This document shows, piece after piece, positions 17,601-26,185 of a DNA stretch of 64,000 nucleotides. The notes beneath the pieces are model-generated. The model was not told where the DNA came from, ran no database searches, and saw only the letters and a list, made by a program, of their open reading frames with translations. Both the position numbers and the translations under genes were made by a program. The number at the start of each line of letters is the position of its first letter. Within the stretch, counting starts at the first letter, position 1. Source of the DNA: an uncultured Eubacteriales bacterium (GTDB taxonomy: Bacteria; Bacillota; Clostridia; Lachnospirales; Lachnospiraceae). Where the stretch lies: assembly GCA_900317515.1 (NCBI GenBank), contig ONHA01000013.1, positions 1 through 64,000 of the forward strand. The letters are read 5' to 3'.

Positions 17601-18147
17601 CAACGTCCTCATCGTGGACACCGAGGTCTACTCCAACACGGGCGGCCAGTCCTCCAAGGCGACGCCGGTCGGCGCGGTGGCCCAGTTCACGGCGGCGGGC
17701 AAGAAGCAGCCCAAGAAGGACCTCGGCAGCATGCTGATGACCTACGGAAATGTCTACGTGGCCCAGGTGGCCCAGGGCGCGGACAACGCCCAGCTTTTAA
17801 AGGCTGTTAAGGAGGCCCAGGAGTACGACGGACCGGCGGTCATCATCGCCTACGCGCCCTGCCAGGAGCACGGCTTAAAGTGCGGCGCCGCAAAGGTGCA
17901 GGATGAGATGAAGAAGGCGGTCGACGCCGGCTACTGGTTCCTCTACCGCTACAACCCGGCCGCGACGCCGAAGTTCACGCTGGACTCCAAGGCGCCGTCC
18001 ATCGGCTACGAGGAGTTCCTCGACGGCGAGGTCCGCTATGCGTCCCTCCGCCGGACCTTCCCGGAGAATGCGAAGACCCTCTTTGCCGAGGGCGCGAAGC
18101 TCTCGAGGGAGCGCTACGAGCGGCTTCTTGCGATGAAGGAAAACTGA
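14647..18147 (+). CDS. nifJ: Pyruvate:ferredoxin (flavodoxin) oxidoreductase, single chain
   Basis: This 1166-residue PFOR interconverts pyruvate + CoA with acetyl-CoA + CO2 and reduced ferredoxin. It contains the N-terminal oxidoreductase domain, the inserted 2x[4Fe-4S] ferredoxin domain (CIQCNKCAYVCP near 691 and CTGCGSCANVCP near 747) and the ThDP domain. The latter shows CAGCGETPY near 812, GDGWAYDIG near 963 and the EVYSNTGGQSSK signature. Length and domain order are typical of the homodimeric enzyme. It follows the acyl-CoA synthetase fusion without a terminator and has AAGGAGG before its ATG, so it is apparently under T-box control. That is unusual for a central fermentative enzyme and raises the possibility of a 2-oxoacid synthase role. 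Confidence 0.95.
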   Translation: MSVRNKVYVTVDGNEAAAYIAYAFTEIAAIYPITPSSPMAGKTDVWSANGKKNIFGQTVRLVEMQAESGAIAAVHGAAETGALASSFTSSQGLMLMIPTMHRIAGERLPAVLHVASRTVGSHALSIFGDHSDIYNCRATGFALLSSGDVQEVMDLAGVAHLSAIRGMVPFLHFFDGFRTSHEIDKVERMDYEDLKELVDWEALAKFRADALNPEHPMVHATVQNPDIFFQVREANNGDYEALPDIVEGYMQKINEITGRDYHIFNYYGAPDAERVIIAMGSVSGCVKETVDYLNARGEKVGFVQVHLYRPFDVKRFVAALPATVRSIAVLDRTKEMGASGDPLYLDVCAALRGRADLTVVGGRYGLSSKDTTPSQIGAVFANLKKAEPQGSFSVGIIDDVTHRSLPEEEIINIEEPGMVSCKFWGLGGDGTVGANKNTVDIISTHTEKFGQAYFEYDAKKSFGITKSHLRFADKPIRASYYVKSADFIACHNSTYIDKYDIVSEVKPGGTFLLNCPWDAADLEKHLPAKAKREIAEKNINMYTIDATKIAADLGLGSHSNTVLQAAFFALMPVIPAEEAVGYMKAAAKKTYFAKGEDVVNRNLEAIDAGVSAPVKVEVPESWKTAEDAPKAPRDVPAVVTEILDPLNAQKGDDLPVSQLMRYKNGIMDMGLTAYEKRRIATRVPVWNAEACIQCNKCAYVCPHAVVRPYLLTENEKQNAPADLKSAPAKGKQAAGLHFTMQVSEADCTGCGSCANVCPAKGKALTMVPIDTAADTSAAWEYALKLPDKEDLFDPYTVKGSQFRRPLLEFSAACAGCGETPYAKLLTQLYGDRVYWANATGCSQAWGSAMPGIPYTTNQKGMGPAWTNSLFENNAEFALGMVLSVGQQREAQRLRVTEYRDAASDPAVKEACDAWLASYDDFEASPAASEKLVACLLRQNDDAARAILAAKDQLVKKTFWMYGGDGWAYDIGFGGLDHVLASGENVNVLIVDTEVYSNTGGQSSKATPVGAVAQFTAAGKKQPKKDLGSMLMTYGNVYVAQVAQGADNAQLLKAVKEAQEYDGPAVIIAYAPCQEHGLKCGAAKVQDEMKKAVDAGYWFLYRYNPAATPKFTLDSKAPSIGYEEFLDGEVRYASLRRTFPENAKTLFAEGAKLSRERYERLLAMKEN

Positions 18148-18164
18148 ATCATACGATACGAGAG

Positions 18165-18194
18165 CCCCGGCTGCGTGAGCGGCCGGGGTTTTTT
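18165..18194 (+). terminator. Intrinsic terminator of the T-box operon
   Basis: A CCCCGGC/GCCGGGG stem is followed by six T residues, 18 bp after the PFOR stop. Confidence 0.88.
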
Positions 18195-18281
18195 GCGCCG
18201 TCCGGGGCGAGGAACAGCGTCACAGGGCGACAAAATGTCACAAAAATTAAAATATATAATGCTATTTTTTGGCTACTTTGT

Positions 18282-18287
18282 TATAAT
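18282..18287 (+). promoter_or_regulatory. Possible -10 element upstream of the enoate-reductase-type gene
   Basis: A TATAAT hexamer lies 80 bp before the gene in an AT-rich stretch. No convincing -35 hexamer is visible at the standard distance, so this is only a candidate. Confidence 0.35.
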
Positions 18288-18366
18288 AAAGGTAATTGGC
18301 ACCCGATGAAAAAGGAAATACGATCCGCGCCCTCAGGGACGGGACCGTCACAGTGGAGGAATAAAA

Positions 18367-20427
18367 ATGAAAACACAGTATGAACCGTTGTTCACCCCCT
18401 GGAAGATCGGAAACTGCGAGATCAAGAACCGCATCGTCCTGACCTCGATGGGCGGCACAGACCTCTTCGGCTGGATGGAGAAGAATCATTTTGACAAGGA
18501 GGGCGCGCGTTTCATTTTGGAAGTCGCGAAAAATAACGCAGGCCTTGTCCTGCCGGGCTGCCAGCCGGTCTACAACCCGATGTTCGGGCAGTGGCTGCAC
18601 ACCAACAAGAAGATGTTCAAAGACCTCGCGAAATGGATGCCCGAATTCCACAAGACCGGGGCCAAGCTGTTCATCCAGCTGACCGCGGGGTTCGGCCGGA
18701 GCTTTACCATTTCCAAGATGATGGAGGACCTCTACACCAACAAGGCCCTCCGGGCGGTCTCGAAGCCCTTCATGGACCTCGACATGATCACCGCGACGGC
18801 GAGCCCGTCGCCGAACCGCTGGTCGGACAAGGTTCCCTCCCGCGAGATGACCGTGGCGGAGATCCAGAAATTCATCGATGAGTTCGCGATGGATGCGAAG
18901 CTTTTGCAGGAAGCAGGCGTCGACGGCGTCGAGATCCACGCAGTCCACGAGGGCTATCTTCTCGACCAGTTCACGCTGAAATACGTCAACCACCGCACCG
19001 ACGAGTACGGCGGCAGCTTCGAGAACCGCTACCGCTTCGCGGTGGAGATCGTGAAGGCGATCAAGGCGGCGTGCGGGGATGATTTCCCGGTGTCGCTCCG
19101 CTACAGCGTCGTCTCCCGCACCAAGGGCTTCCGCCGCGGCGCGCTCCCGGGAGAAGAGTACGAGGAGGCCGGCCGCGACATGGAAGAGTCCGAGAGAGCG
19201 GTCAAGTACCTCGCCGACGCGGGCTACGACATGCTGAACTGCGACAACGGCACCTACGACGCATGGTACTGGGCGCATCCGCCTATTTACATGCCGGAGA
19301 ACTGCAACCTCGAGGATGTCGCCCACATCAAGCAGTTTACGGACATCCCGGTCGTCTGCGCGGGCCGCATGGACCCGGTCGTCGCGGCGGAAGCCATCGC
19401 TGACGGCAGGATCGACGGCGCGGGCTTCGCGAGACGCTTCCTCGCCGACACCGAGTGGGTCACCAAGATGATCGAGGACCGCGAGGAGGACATCCGTCCT
19501 TGCATCCTCTGTCACAACGGCTGCTTCAACATGGCCCATTATAAGGGCGTCCCGAACGATCAGGACCTCTCCGACAGCCTGCATCTTGCGCGCTGCGCGG
19601 TAAATGCAGAGATGATGCAGTGGAACAAGCACAACATTAAGCCGACGTCCGACCCGAAGACGGTCTCCATCGTCGGCGGCGGCATCGGCGGTATGGAGGC
19701 GGCCAGAGTCCTCAAGCTGCGGGGCCACAAGCCGGTCATTTACGAGAAGTCCGACGTCTTAGGCGGCACGTTTATCCCGGCATCGGCGGAGAGCTACAAG
19801 GGCAAGCTCCGCGAGCTCCTCACCTGGTACCGCCGGCAGATGAAGGAGATGGGCATCGAAGTTCACCTCAATACGGAAATAAAGAGCATTTTAGAGCTCC
19901 CGAAGGGCCCGGTCATCATCGCGACCGGTTCGGTGCCGCGCCAGCTTAAGTTCATCAAGGGCTACGAGAAGATGGTCGAGGCCTGCGATTACCTGCGCGG
20001 GCAGGAGGTCGGCGAGACGGTAGCGGTCATCGGCGGCGGCCTGACCGGCTGCGAGATCGCCTACGAGCTCTACCTTCAGGGCAAGAAGCCGATCATCGTG
20101 GAAATGCTCCCGGACCTCGTCCCGCAGAAGGGTGTCTGCCTCGCGAACAGCTCCTACCTGCGTGAGTTCTTCGCCTGGAAGGAGGTCCCGGTCTACCTCG
20201 AGACCTCGCTCACCGAGGTGCAGGATAACGCGATCATCGTCAAGGACAAGGCGGGCAATGTCACCACGATCCCGTGCGATTCCGTGATCGCCTCGACCGG
20301 GTATCTCCCGGCACCGCTCGCGGACCAGGGCAAGAAGGACGTCTATCTGGTCGGCGACTGCAAGAAGATCGGGAACCTCCGCTCGGTCATCTGGGGCGCT
20401 TATGAGGCGGCGATGAAGATCAAATAA
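18367..20427 (+). CDS. NADH:flavin oxidoreductase / 2-enoate reductase family (BaiH/BaiCD-like)
   Basis: The 686-residue flavoenzyme has an old-yellow-enzyme TIM barrel (FMN) in residues 1-360. A [4Fe-4S] binding region follows (CILCHNGC near 378, then a further Cys in ARCAVN), then two Rossmann motifs: VSIVGGGIGG near 432 for FAD and AVIGGGLTG near 552 for NAD(P)H. This is the layout of 2-enoate reductase, 2,4-dienoyl-CoA reductase and the bile-acid enzymes BaiCD/BaiH. It would reduce an activated C=C bond with NADH. No bai or cinnamate genes are adjacent, so the substrate is open. The gene stands alone between two terminators and has GGAGG 8 bp before its ATG. Confidence 0.9.
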   Translation: MKTQYEPLFTPWKIGNCEIKNRIVLTSMGGTDLFGWMEKNHFDKEGARFILEVAKNNAGLVLPGCQPVYNPMFGQWLHTNKKMFKDLAKWMPEFHKTGAKLFIQLTAGFGRSFTISKMMEDLYTNKALRAVSKPFMDLDMITATASPSPNRWSDKVPSREMTVAEIQKFIDEFAMDAKLLQEAGVDGVEIHAVHEGYLLDQFTLKYVNHRTDEYGGSFENRYRFAVEIVKAIKAACGDDFPVSLRYSVVSRTKGFRRGALPGEEYEEAGRDMEESERAVKYLADAGYDMLNCDNGTYDAWYWAHPPIYMPENCNLEDVAHIKQFTDIPVVCAGRMDPVVAAEAIADGRIDGAGFARRFLADTEWVTKMIEDREEDIRPCILCHNGCFNMAHYKGVPNDQDLSDSLHLARCAVNAEMMQWNKHNIKPTSDPKTVSIVGGGIGGMEAARVLKLRGHKPVIYEKSDVLGGTFIPASAESYKGKLRELLTWYRRQMKEMGIEVHLNTEIKSILELPKGPVIIATGSVPRQLKFIKGYEKMVEACDYLRGQEVGETVAVIGGGLTGCEIAYELYLQGKKPIIVEMLPDLVPQKGVCLANSSYLREFFAWKEVPVYLETSLTEVQDNAIIVKDKAGNVTTIPCDSVIASTGYLPAPLADQGKKDVYLVGDCKKIGNLRSVIWGAYEAAMKIK

Positions 20428-20496
20428 ACGAGGTCAAAGAAAAGCAGACCTTGAAGGCAGTCCTCACTAAGGCGGAATAATTCTTAAAAGAACAGC

Positions 20497-20531
20497 GGCA
20501 TAGCCGGCATTATGCCGGTTATGCCTTTTTT
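20497..20531 (+). terminator. Intrinsic terminator
   Basis: A GGCATAGCCGGCA stem with an imperfect partner (TGCCGGTTATGCC) is followed by six T residues. It closes the enoate-reductase unit and marks the left side of the AT-richer island. Confidence 0.88.
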
Positions 20532-20637
20532 GTGAAGGAAACAATCGCCAAAAACTTTCGAGGCCGGTAGAAGCGGTTATGAATTTTTGCTATAATAATA
20601 CTATATCGTTGAGCGGTCACATTGGGAGGCAAAATAA

Positions 20638-21274
20638 ATGGAGGAGAATACGTCTCTTGTACAGTATACGAAAACCGGAAATATCCTGCAGGATATGCGA
20701 GAGATCATTGATGTTTCTCGTGACAGCGCGTATCAGGCTGTAAACATTGCCCTTGTTCGCAGAAACCTTTTCCGGAGATTTTCCACGCGGTGAGTGGAAA
20801 ATCTGCCACCCTACTTTCGTGGACGCATTATCGGACACTGTTACAGGTAAAGGATGATAAGGCCAGAGCATGGTATGAAAAAAGAATCAATTGAACAGAC
20901 TTGGACGGTCCGTATGCTCCAGCGAAATATAGATTCACAATATTATTATCGATTACTTTCATCGCAAAATGCGGAAGCGGTGGAAAAGGAAATGAAACAA
21001 CTTACATCTGACTATAAACAGTACAAGCTAGAATACCTGAAAAACCCTGTTGTTGCTGAGTTTCTCGGTCTTTCTTCTAATGTAGATATGACAGAGACAC
21101 AGCTTGAATCCGCTATTCTTTCCAATTTGCAGAAGTTTCTTATGGAGCTTGGTAAAGGCTACGCAGTTGTTTGCGTCAAAGTATAAATTGTATCTGCCGA
21201 CGGAAGAAGAACTTCGTGCAGAGATAGAGGCACAGAAGGCAATTTTCTATTTGCAGCAAAAAGAGGAGGACTGA
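20638..21274 (+). pseudogene. Decayed DUF1016/YhcG-family PD-(D/E)XK nuclease gene
   Basis: Three pieces of one DUF1016 protein can be read in order. The start at 20638 gives a 51-codon frame with the family N-terminus (REIIDVSRDSAYQAVNIALVRRN). A first deletion and frame change near 20764 joins it to FPEIFHAVSGKSATLLSWTHYR. A run of six A residues near 20878 then shifts the frame within AWYEKE, after which IEQTWTVRMLQRNIDSQYYY continues to GKGYAVV. A second deletion, of about 95 codons, removes the nuclease core, and the C-terminal tail KYKLYLPTEEEL ends at 21274. A TATAAT at 20591 and GGGAGG before the start are retained. It lies 4 bp upstream of hsdR. An intact but divergent DUF1016 gene occurs at 25166. 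Confidence 0.85.
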
Positions 21275-21278
21275 GTAT

Positions 21279-24026
21279 ATGACTCCGGAAGAGCAGGCCC
21301 GTGTGGTAATAGACAGAAAGCTTGAGCAATCCGGTTGGGCGATTCAGGACATGAGACAACTGAATCTGACGGCCGCTCTCGGTGTTGCAGTACGTGAGTT
21401 CCCTACCAGCACCGGGCCGGTTGACTATGCTCTTTTTATAGAGGGAAGACCTGTCGGTGTCGTTGAGGCAAAGAAGTCCTCGGCCGGAGAAAACATCACT
21501 GTGGTGGAAGGCCAGTCCGCGCGTTATGCGAACAGTACGTTCAAGTGGGTACAGCAGGACTATAAGATTCGCTTTGCGTATGAAGCGACGGATAAGCTGG
21601 TCAGATTTACGGATTATGAGGATATCAAGTATCGCTCCCGCAGCGTATTCTCATTCCATCGCCCGGAAACATTTAAAGCGCTTATAAGCGCGTCGGATAC
21701 GGTCCGCAACAATATGAAGCATTTTCCGGCGCTCGATGAGACAGGATTCAGAAAATGCCAGATCAAGGCTATTAATAATCTGGACCGGTCTTTTGCGGAT
21801 AACAGGCCAAAAGCGCTTGTTCAGATGGCCACAGGTGCAGGTAAAACCTTTACTGCGATTACAGCCGCATACAGGCTTTTAAAATACGGCAGAATGAACC
21901 GTATTCTTTTCCTTGTGGATACAAAGAGCCTTGGCGAACAGGCAGAACGTGAATTTCTTGCATATACGCCGAATGACGATCCGCGCAGCTTCTCTCAGCT
22001 GTACGGTGTCAGGCGGTTAAAAAGTTCCTATATTCCAAATGATATTCAGATCTGTATCAGCACCATTCAGCGAATGTACTCTATCCTGAAGGGGGAAGAA
22101 CTTGATGAGAGCGCGGAAGAAGTTCCGTTTGAGGAATATGTGACAGCGGAATCGAAACCGCCGAAGGAAGTCGTTTACAATGCGAAATATCCGCCGGAAT
22201 TCTTTGACTGCATCATTGTCGATGAGTGTCATAGGTCCATCTATAATGTCTGGAGTCAGGTATTGACCTATTTTGACGCGTTTATTATCGGTCTGACCGC
22301 TACCCCGGATAAAAGGACATTTGCTTTCTTTGATGAAAATGTAGTCAGCGAATACCCGAGAGAGCAGGCTATTGTTGACGGTGTCAATGTCGGCGAGGAT
22401 ATTTTCCTCATAGAAACAGAGGTTACCAGAAACGGAGCACATCTGATGAAGCAGCTGATCGAGTACCGTAACAGGCTCTCACGGGAAAGACGCTGGCAGC
22501 AGATGGACGAAGATGAGGATTATTCCGGTGCGAACAAGGGAAAGCTTGATAAGGCTGTCGTAAATCCGAGCCAGATCCGTACCGTGATTCGCACGTTCAA
22601 GGAGAATCTGTTTACGACACTGTTTCCGCGCCGTAAGGAAGTCCCGAAGACGCTTATTTTCGCCAAAACAGACAGTCATGCTGATGACATCATACAGATT
22701 GTACGGGATGTATTCGGTGAAGGAAATGACTTTTGCAAGAAGATCACCTATGCTGCAGATAAGCCGGAATCAGTGTTAAGTGCATTCCGCAATGATTACT
22801 ATCCGCGAATAGCCGTGACGGTAGATATGATCGCTACCGGGACGGATGTTAAGCCGATTGAATGTCTGATTTTCATGCGTGATGTCCGGAGCAAGAACTA
22901 CTTTGAGCAAATGAAAGGACGGGGAACCCGGACGCTCGGTGTGGATGACCTTAAGAAAGTTACGCCTTCAGCTACAGAAAATAAAGACCACTTTGTCATT
23001 GTGGATGCGGTCGGCGTTACAAAGTCTAAGAAGAGCGATACACGGTCTCTGGAACGCAAGCCTTCTGTTTCCATGAAAGAGCTCATGATGAATGTCGCTC
23101 TCGGCGCAAAAGATGAGGACACTCTGACATCGCTTGCAAACCGTATCACACGCCTGAATGCTCAAATGACCGCGTCCGAGCGTAAAACCTTTAAAAAGAC
23201 GGTAGGAATCTCTGCAGGAAAGGCGGCAGAGAATCTCCTGAATGCCTTCGATGAGGATGTCATCACGGAGAGGGCGAAGGCAGATACCGGAGCAGATGAA
23301 CCGACCGAGGAGCAGCTGCAGGCGGCAAAGACAGCGCTGATTATAGAGGCTGTCGCACCTTTCCATAATCCGGAAACCAGAGAATTTATCGAGAACATTC
23401 GCAAAAGCCATGATCAGATCATCGATAATGTAAATCTGGATTCCGTGACCTTTGTCGGGTATGACACACAGCGGGAGGAGAATGCCGATCGTGTGATAGC
23501 GACCTTCCGGGAGTTTATAGAAGAAAATAAAGACGAGATCATCGCTCTCCGCATTATCTATAATCAGGCATATAAAGACCGTCCCATGATGATAGACGGT
23601 CTAAAAGCGATGTATCAGAAGCTGAAGGAAAAAGGCATCACTGTGGAGCGGCTGTGGGACTGTTATGCAATAAAGAACCCGGAAAAAGTGAAACGCTCCG
23701 CGATAGCGCAGCTCACCGACTTAGTCTCCATCATCCGTTTTGAGATGGGGTATACGGACAACCTTTCGCCCTTTGCGGATAAGGTGAATTATAACTTCAT
23801 GCAGTGGACGTTCCGCAAGAATACCGGAGCAGTTCATTTCACGGAGGAGCAGATGGAGTGGCTGCGTCTGATCAAAGACCATATCATCACGTCACTGTCC
23901 ATCCTGCCGGAGGATTTGGACCTGACACCGTTTGACCGTCGAGGCGGTCTGGCGGCGTTCTACGGTGCGTTCGGTGATGAGTATGAAAATATACTCAATG
24001 AGATGAATGTTGAGTTGGTGGCGTAA
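21279..24026 (+). CDS. hsdR: Type I restriction endonuclease subunit R
   Basis: This is the ATP-dependent translocase/nuclease subunit of a type I restriction-modification complex. The 915-residue protein has an N-terminal HsdR nuclease domain (VGVVEAKKS, the ExK part of the PD-(D/E)XK site, near residue 62). An SF2 helicase follows: MATGAGKT near 183, DECHRS near 315 and a C-terminal helicase domain containing TGTDVKPIECLIF. A C-terminal HsdR/EcoEI-type region ends the protein. Local codon use is AT-richer than in flanking genes, suggesting transfer. AGGAGG precedes the ATG. HsdS overlaps or abuts its end. Confidence 0.94.
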   Translation: MTPEEQARVVIDRKLEQSGWAIQDMRQLNLTAALGVAVREFPTSTGPVDYALFIEGRPVGVVEAKKSSAGENITVVEGQSARYANSTFKWVQQDYKIRFAYEATDKLVRFTDYEDIKYRSRSVFSFHRPETFKALISASDTVRNNMKHFPALDETGFRKCQIKAINNLDRSFADNRPKALVQMATGAGKTFTAITAAYRLLKYGRMNRILFLVDTKSLGEQAEREFLAYTPNDDPRSFSQLYGVRRLKSSYIPNDIQICISTIQRMYSILKGEELDESAEEVPFEEYVTAESKPPKEVVYNAKYPPEFFDCIIVDECHRSIYNVWSQVLTYFDAFIIGLTATPDKRTFAFFDENVVSEYPREQAIVDGVNVGEDIFLIETEVTRNGAHLMKQLIEYRNRLSRERRWQQMDEDEDYSGANKGKLDKAVVNPSQIRTVIRTFKENLFTTLFPRRKEVPKTLIFAKTDSHADDIIQIVRDVFGEGNDFCKKITYAADKPESVLSAFRNDYYPRIAVTVDMIATGTDVKPIECLIFMRDVRSKNYFEQMKGRGTRTLGVDDLKKVTPSATENKDHFVIVDAVGVTKSKKSDTRSLERKPSVSMKELMMNVALGAKDEDTLTSLANRITRLNAQMTASERKTFKKTVGISAGKAAENLLNAFDEDVITERAKADTGADEPTEEQLQAAKTALIIEAVAPFHNPETREFIENIRKSHDQIIDNVNLDSVTFVGYDTQREENADRVIATFREFIEENKDEIIALRIIYNQAYKDRPMMIDGLKAMYQKLKEKGITVERLWDCYAIKNPEKVKRSAIAQLTDLVSIIRFEMGYTDNLSPFADKVNYNFMQWTFRKNTGAVHFTEEQMEWLRLIKDHIITSLSILPEDLDLTPFDRRGGLAAFYGAFGDEYENILNEMNVELVA

Positions 24027-24027
24027 T

Positions 24028-25164
24028 ATGGAAAAGAGACAATGGAAGGATGTATTGCATATCGTAAGTGGAAAGAGTCAAAGTGCGGTAGCAAATCCAG
24101 ATGGAAAGTATCCGATTTATGGTAGCGGTGGACAGATAGGTTACGCTGACGAGTATTTATGCGATGCTGGTACAACAATTATTGGAAGGAAAGGGACGAT
24201 TAACAGGCCGATCTTGGTGAATGAACCCTTTTGGAATATAGACACTGCGTTTGGCATTGTAGCAAACGAGGAACTTGATAAAAAATATTTATACTATTTT
24301 TGTGTTCATTTCAATTTTATGCCTCTGGATAAATCGACTGGGAGGCCGAGTTTGGCAAAAAGTGACCTGCTTAAAATTGAGATGCCTGTACCTTCTCTCA
24401 ACGAGCAGCAGCGCATTGTCTTCCGCATCGAAGAACTTTTCTCATCTCTCGACAATGCGGTGGAAACCTTGCAGAAAACAAAGGAACAGCTGGCGGTGTA
24501 TCGTCAGGCGGTGCTGAAAGAGGCGTTTGAAGGAAAATATACTCCAGATGTTTCTATGATTGAAATAACGATGGGCGAAATTGCGGATGGAAAAGATGGC
24601 CTAAGAAGAGGACCTTTTGGAAGTGCGATAAAAAAAGCATTTTTTGTTGAGACGGGATACAAGGTATATGAGCAAGGGAATGCGATAAATGATGATTGTA
24701 AACGTGGCCATTATTATATTTCTGAAGAAAAATATAATGAATTATCAGGTTTTCAATTAAGGCCAGGCGATTTTATTGTGAGCTGCTCAGGAACAATCGG
24801 AAAAATCGCTCAACTTCCAGTAGATGCAGAAGCAGGAGTCATAAATCAGGCACTGATGAGGATTCGGTTGAAGCCTGAAATGATTGATCCATATTATTTT
24901 ATGTTGCAGTTTCGTTCAGAGGGATTTCAGAGAAAAATTATTTCACGTGGTTCAGGTATGGGAAACCTTGCGGGTATCAAAGAGTTTAAAATGGCAACTA
25001 TGTTCGTGCCTGAAAACCGCGAAAAGCAAGAATATATAGTGGCGGAAATAGAATCACGTATGTCGGTATGTGATAGCATTCAAAAAACAGTAAATTTCGC
25101 TCTTTTGCAGGCCGAAGCCATGCGCCAAAGTATATTAAAAGAAGCATTTGAGGGGAGACTGTAA
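24028..25164 (+). CDS. hsdS: Type I restriction-modification specificity subunit S
   Basis: HsdS determines the bipartite DNA target. The protein shows two target-recognition domains, each followed by a conserved helical region: LNEQQRIVFRIEELFSSLD...LKEAFEGKY after the first and REKQEYIVAEIESRMS...LKEAFEGRL at the C-terminus. The repeated KEAFEG ending is the usual internal HsdS duplication. I prefer the ATG at 24028 (MEKRQWKDVL), one base after the hsdR stop, over the upstream in-frame ATG at 24007 that overlaps hsdR. No second hsdS copy, inverted repeats or recombinase is seen nearby, so phase-variable shuffling is not indicated. Confidence 0.92.
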   Translation: MEKRQWKDVLHIVSGKSQSAVANPDGKYPIYGSGGQIGYADEYLCDAGTTIIGRKGTINRPILVNEPFWNIDTAFGIVANEELDKKYLYYFCVHFNFMPLDKSTGRPSLAKSDLLKIEMPVPSLNEQQRIVFRIEELFSSLDNAVETLQKTKEQLAVYRQAVLKEAFEGKYTPDVSMIEITMGEIADGKDGLRRGPFGSAIKKAFFVETGYKVYEQGNAINDDCKRGHYYISEEKYNELSGFQLRPGDFIVSCSGTIGKIAQLPVDAEAGVINQALMRIRLKPEMIDPYYFMLQFRSEGFQRKIISRGSGMGNLAGIKEFKMATMFVPENREKQEYIVAEIESRMSVCDSIQKTVNFALLQAEAMRQSILKEAFEGRL

Positions 25165-25165
25165 T

Positions 25166-26185
25166 ATGCTGATAAACAGTAATGAATATATCGATCTCGT
25201 CAATGAGATTAAGAAGCAGATACAATCAGCGCAGTACCGGGCGACGCTTGAAGTAAACACCGAACTGGTCATGCTGTATCACCATATCGGCAGTGAGATC
25301 AACAGGCATAAGGTTTGGGGAAATAAATTCATTGACAGCCTTTCTGCCGATCTGCGTATGGATTTTCCCGGAGTCAAGGGCTATTCTGTCCGCAACCTGA
25401 AGTATATGTCTAAATTTGCCGAGTTGTTCAGCGAAGAAGAAATTGTGCAAGAGGCACTTGCACAAATTACCTGGTATCACCATGTAACCCTCATGGATAA
25501 AGTGAAGGATCATGGTCAGTACATATGGTATGCTAATTCTACTGCGAAAAACGGATGGTCGCGCAATGTGCTTGTCCATCAGATCGAAAGCGGATTATAT
25601 GAAAGACAGGTGTTAGCTGAAAAGGTCAGCAATTTTGAAAAGAGACTGCCCTCTCCGCAGAGCGAACTTGCGCTTCAAACCATGAAGGATCCCTATGTGT
25701 TCGACTTTATTCCGTTTAAGGAAGAAATGGTTGAACGCGACATCGAAGGAGCGCTTGTCAGGGACGTGACAAAGCTATTGCTTGAGCTTGGAACGGGTTT
25801 TGCTTTTCTGGGGAATCAGTATCATCTCGTCGTGGGCGGAGATGATTTTTATCTGGATTTATTGTTCTACAACCTCAATTTGAGATGCTATGTCGTTATC
25901 GAACTGAAAGCCGGAGATTTCAAGCCGGAGTATGCCGGGAAACTCAATTTTTATCTGTCTGCAGTTGACGGTATTCTGAAAAAAGAAAACGATAATCCAA
26001 CAATTGGTCTGTTACTCTGCAAGAGCAAAAACAATGTCGTGGTTGAATACTCGCTGAGGGATATTTCAAAGCCGATTGGTGTCAGCGAATATAAAATCAC
26101 AAATAATCTCCCTGAGGATTTGGAAAAGCAATTGCCGTCCGTGGAAGATATTCAAAAACGTATAGGAGGAACAGACATTGAGTGA
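25166..26185 (+). CDS. DUF1016/YhcG-family PD-(D/E)XK nuclease-domain protein, intact
   Basis: The ~339-residue protein matches the YhcG/DUF1016 family. It has an N-terminal helical domain (DLVNEIKKQIQSAQYRA, WGNKFIDSLSADL, GYSVRNLKYM) and a C-terminal nuclease-like domain containing DDFYLDLLFYNL and VVIELKAGDF, the D...ExK core. The family is common near type I restriction systems, but its biochemical role is not settled. It starts one base after hsdS, and its stop overlaps the TTG start of hsdM, so it is translated as part of the restriction operon. GAGGGGAG precedes the ATG. It is divergent from the decayed copy at the left edge of the island. Confidence 0.9.
   Translation: MLINSNEYIDLVNEIKKQIQSAQYRATLEVNTELVMLYHHIGSEINRHKVWGNKFIDSLSADLRMDFPGVKGYSVRNLKYMSKFAELFSEEEIVQEALAQITWYHHVTLMDKVKDHGQYIWYANSTAKNGWSRNVLVHQIESGLYERQVLAEKVSNFEKRLPSPQSELALQTMKDPYVFDFIPFKEEMVERDIEGALVRDVTKLLLELGTGFAFLGNQYHLVVGGDDFYLDLLFYNLNLRCYVVIELKAGDFKPEYAGKLNFYLSAVDGILKKENDNPTIGLLLCKSKNNVVVEYSLRDISKPIGVSEYKITNNLPEDLEKQLPSVEDIQKRIGGTDIE

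Noticed and set aside
24028..25164. Phase-variable hsdS locus
   Set aside because: No second hsdS copy, inverted repeats or site-specific recombinase was found around the operon.
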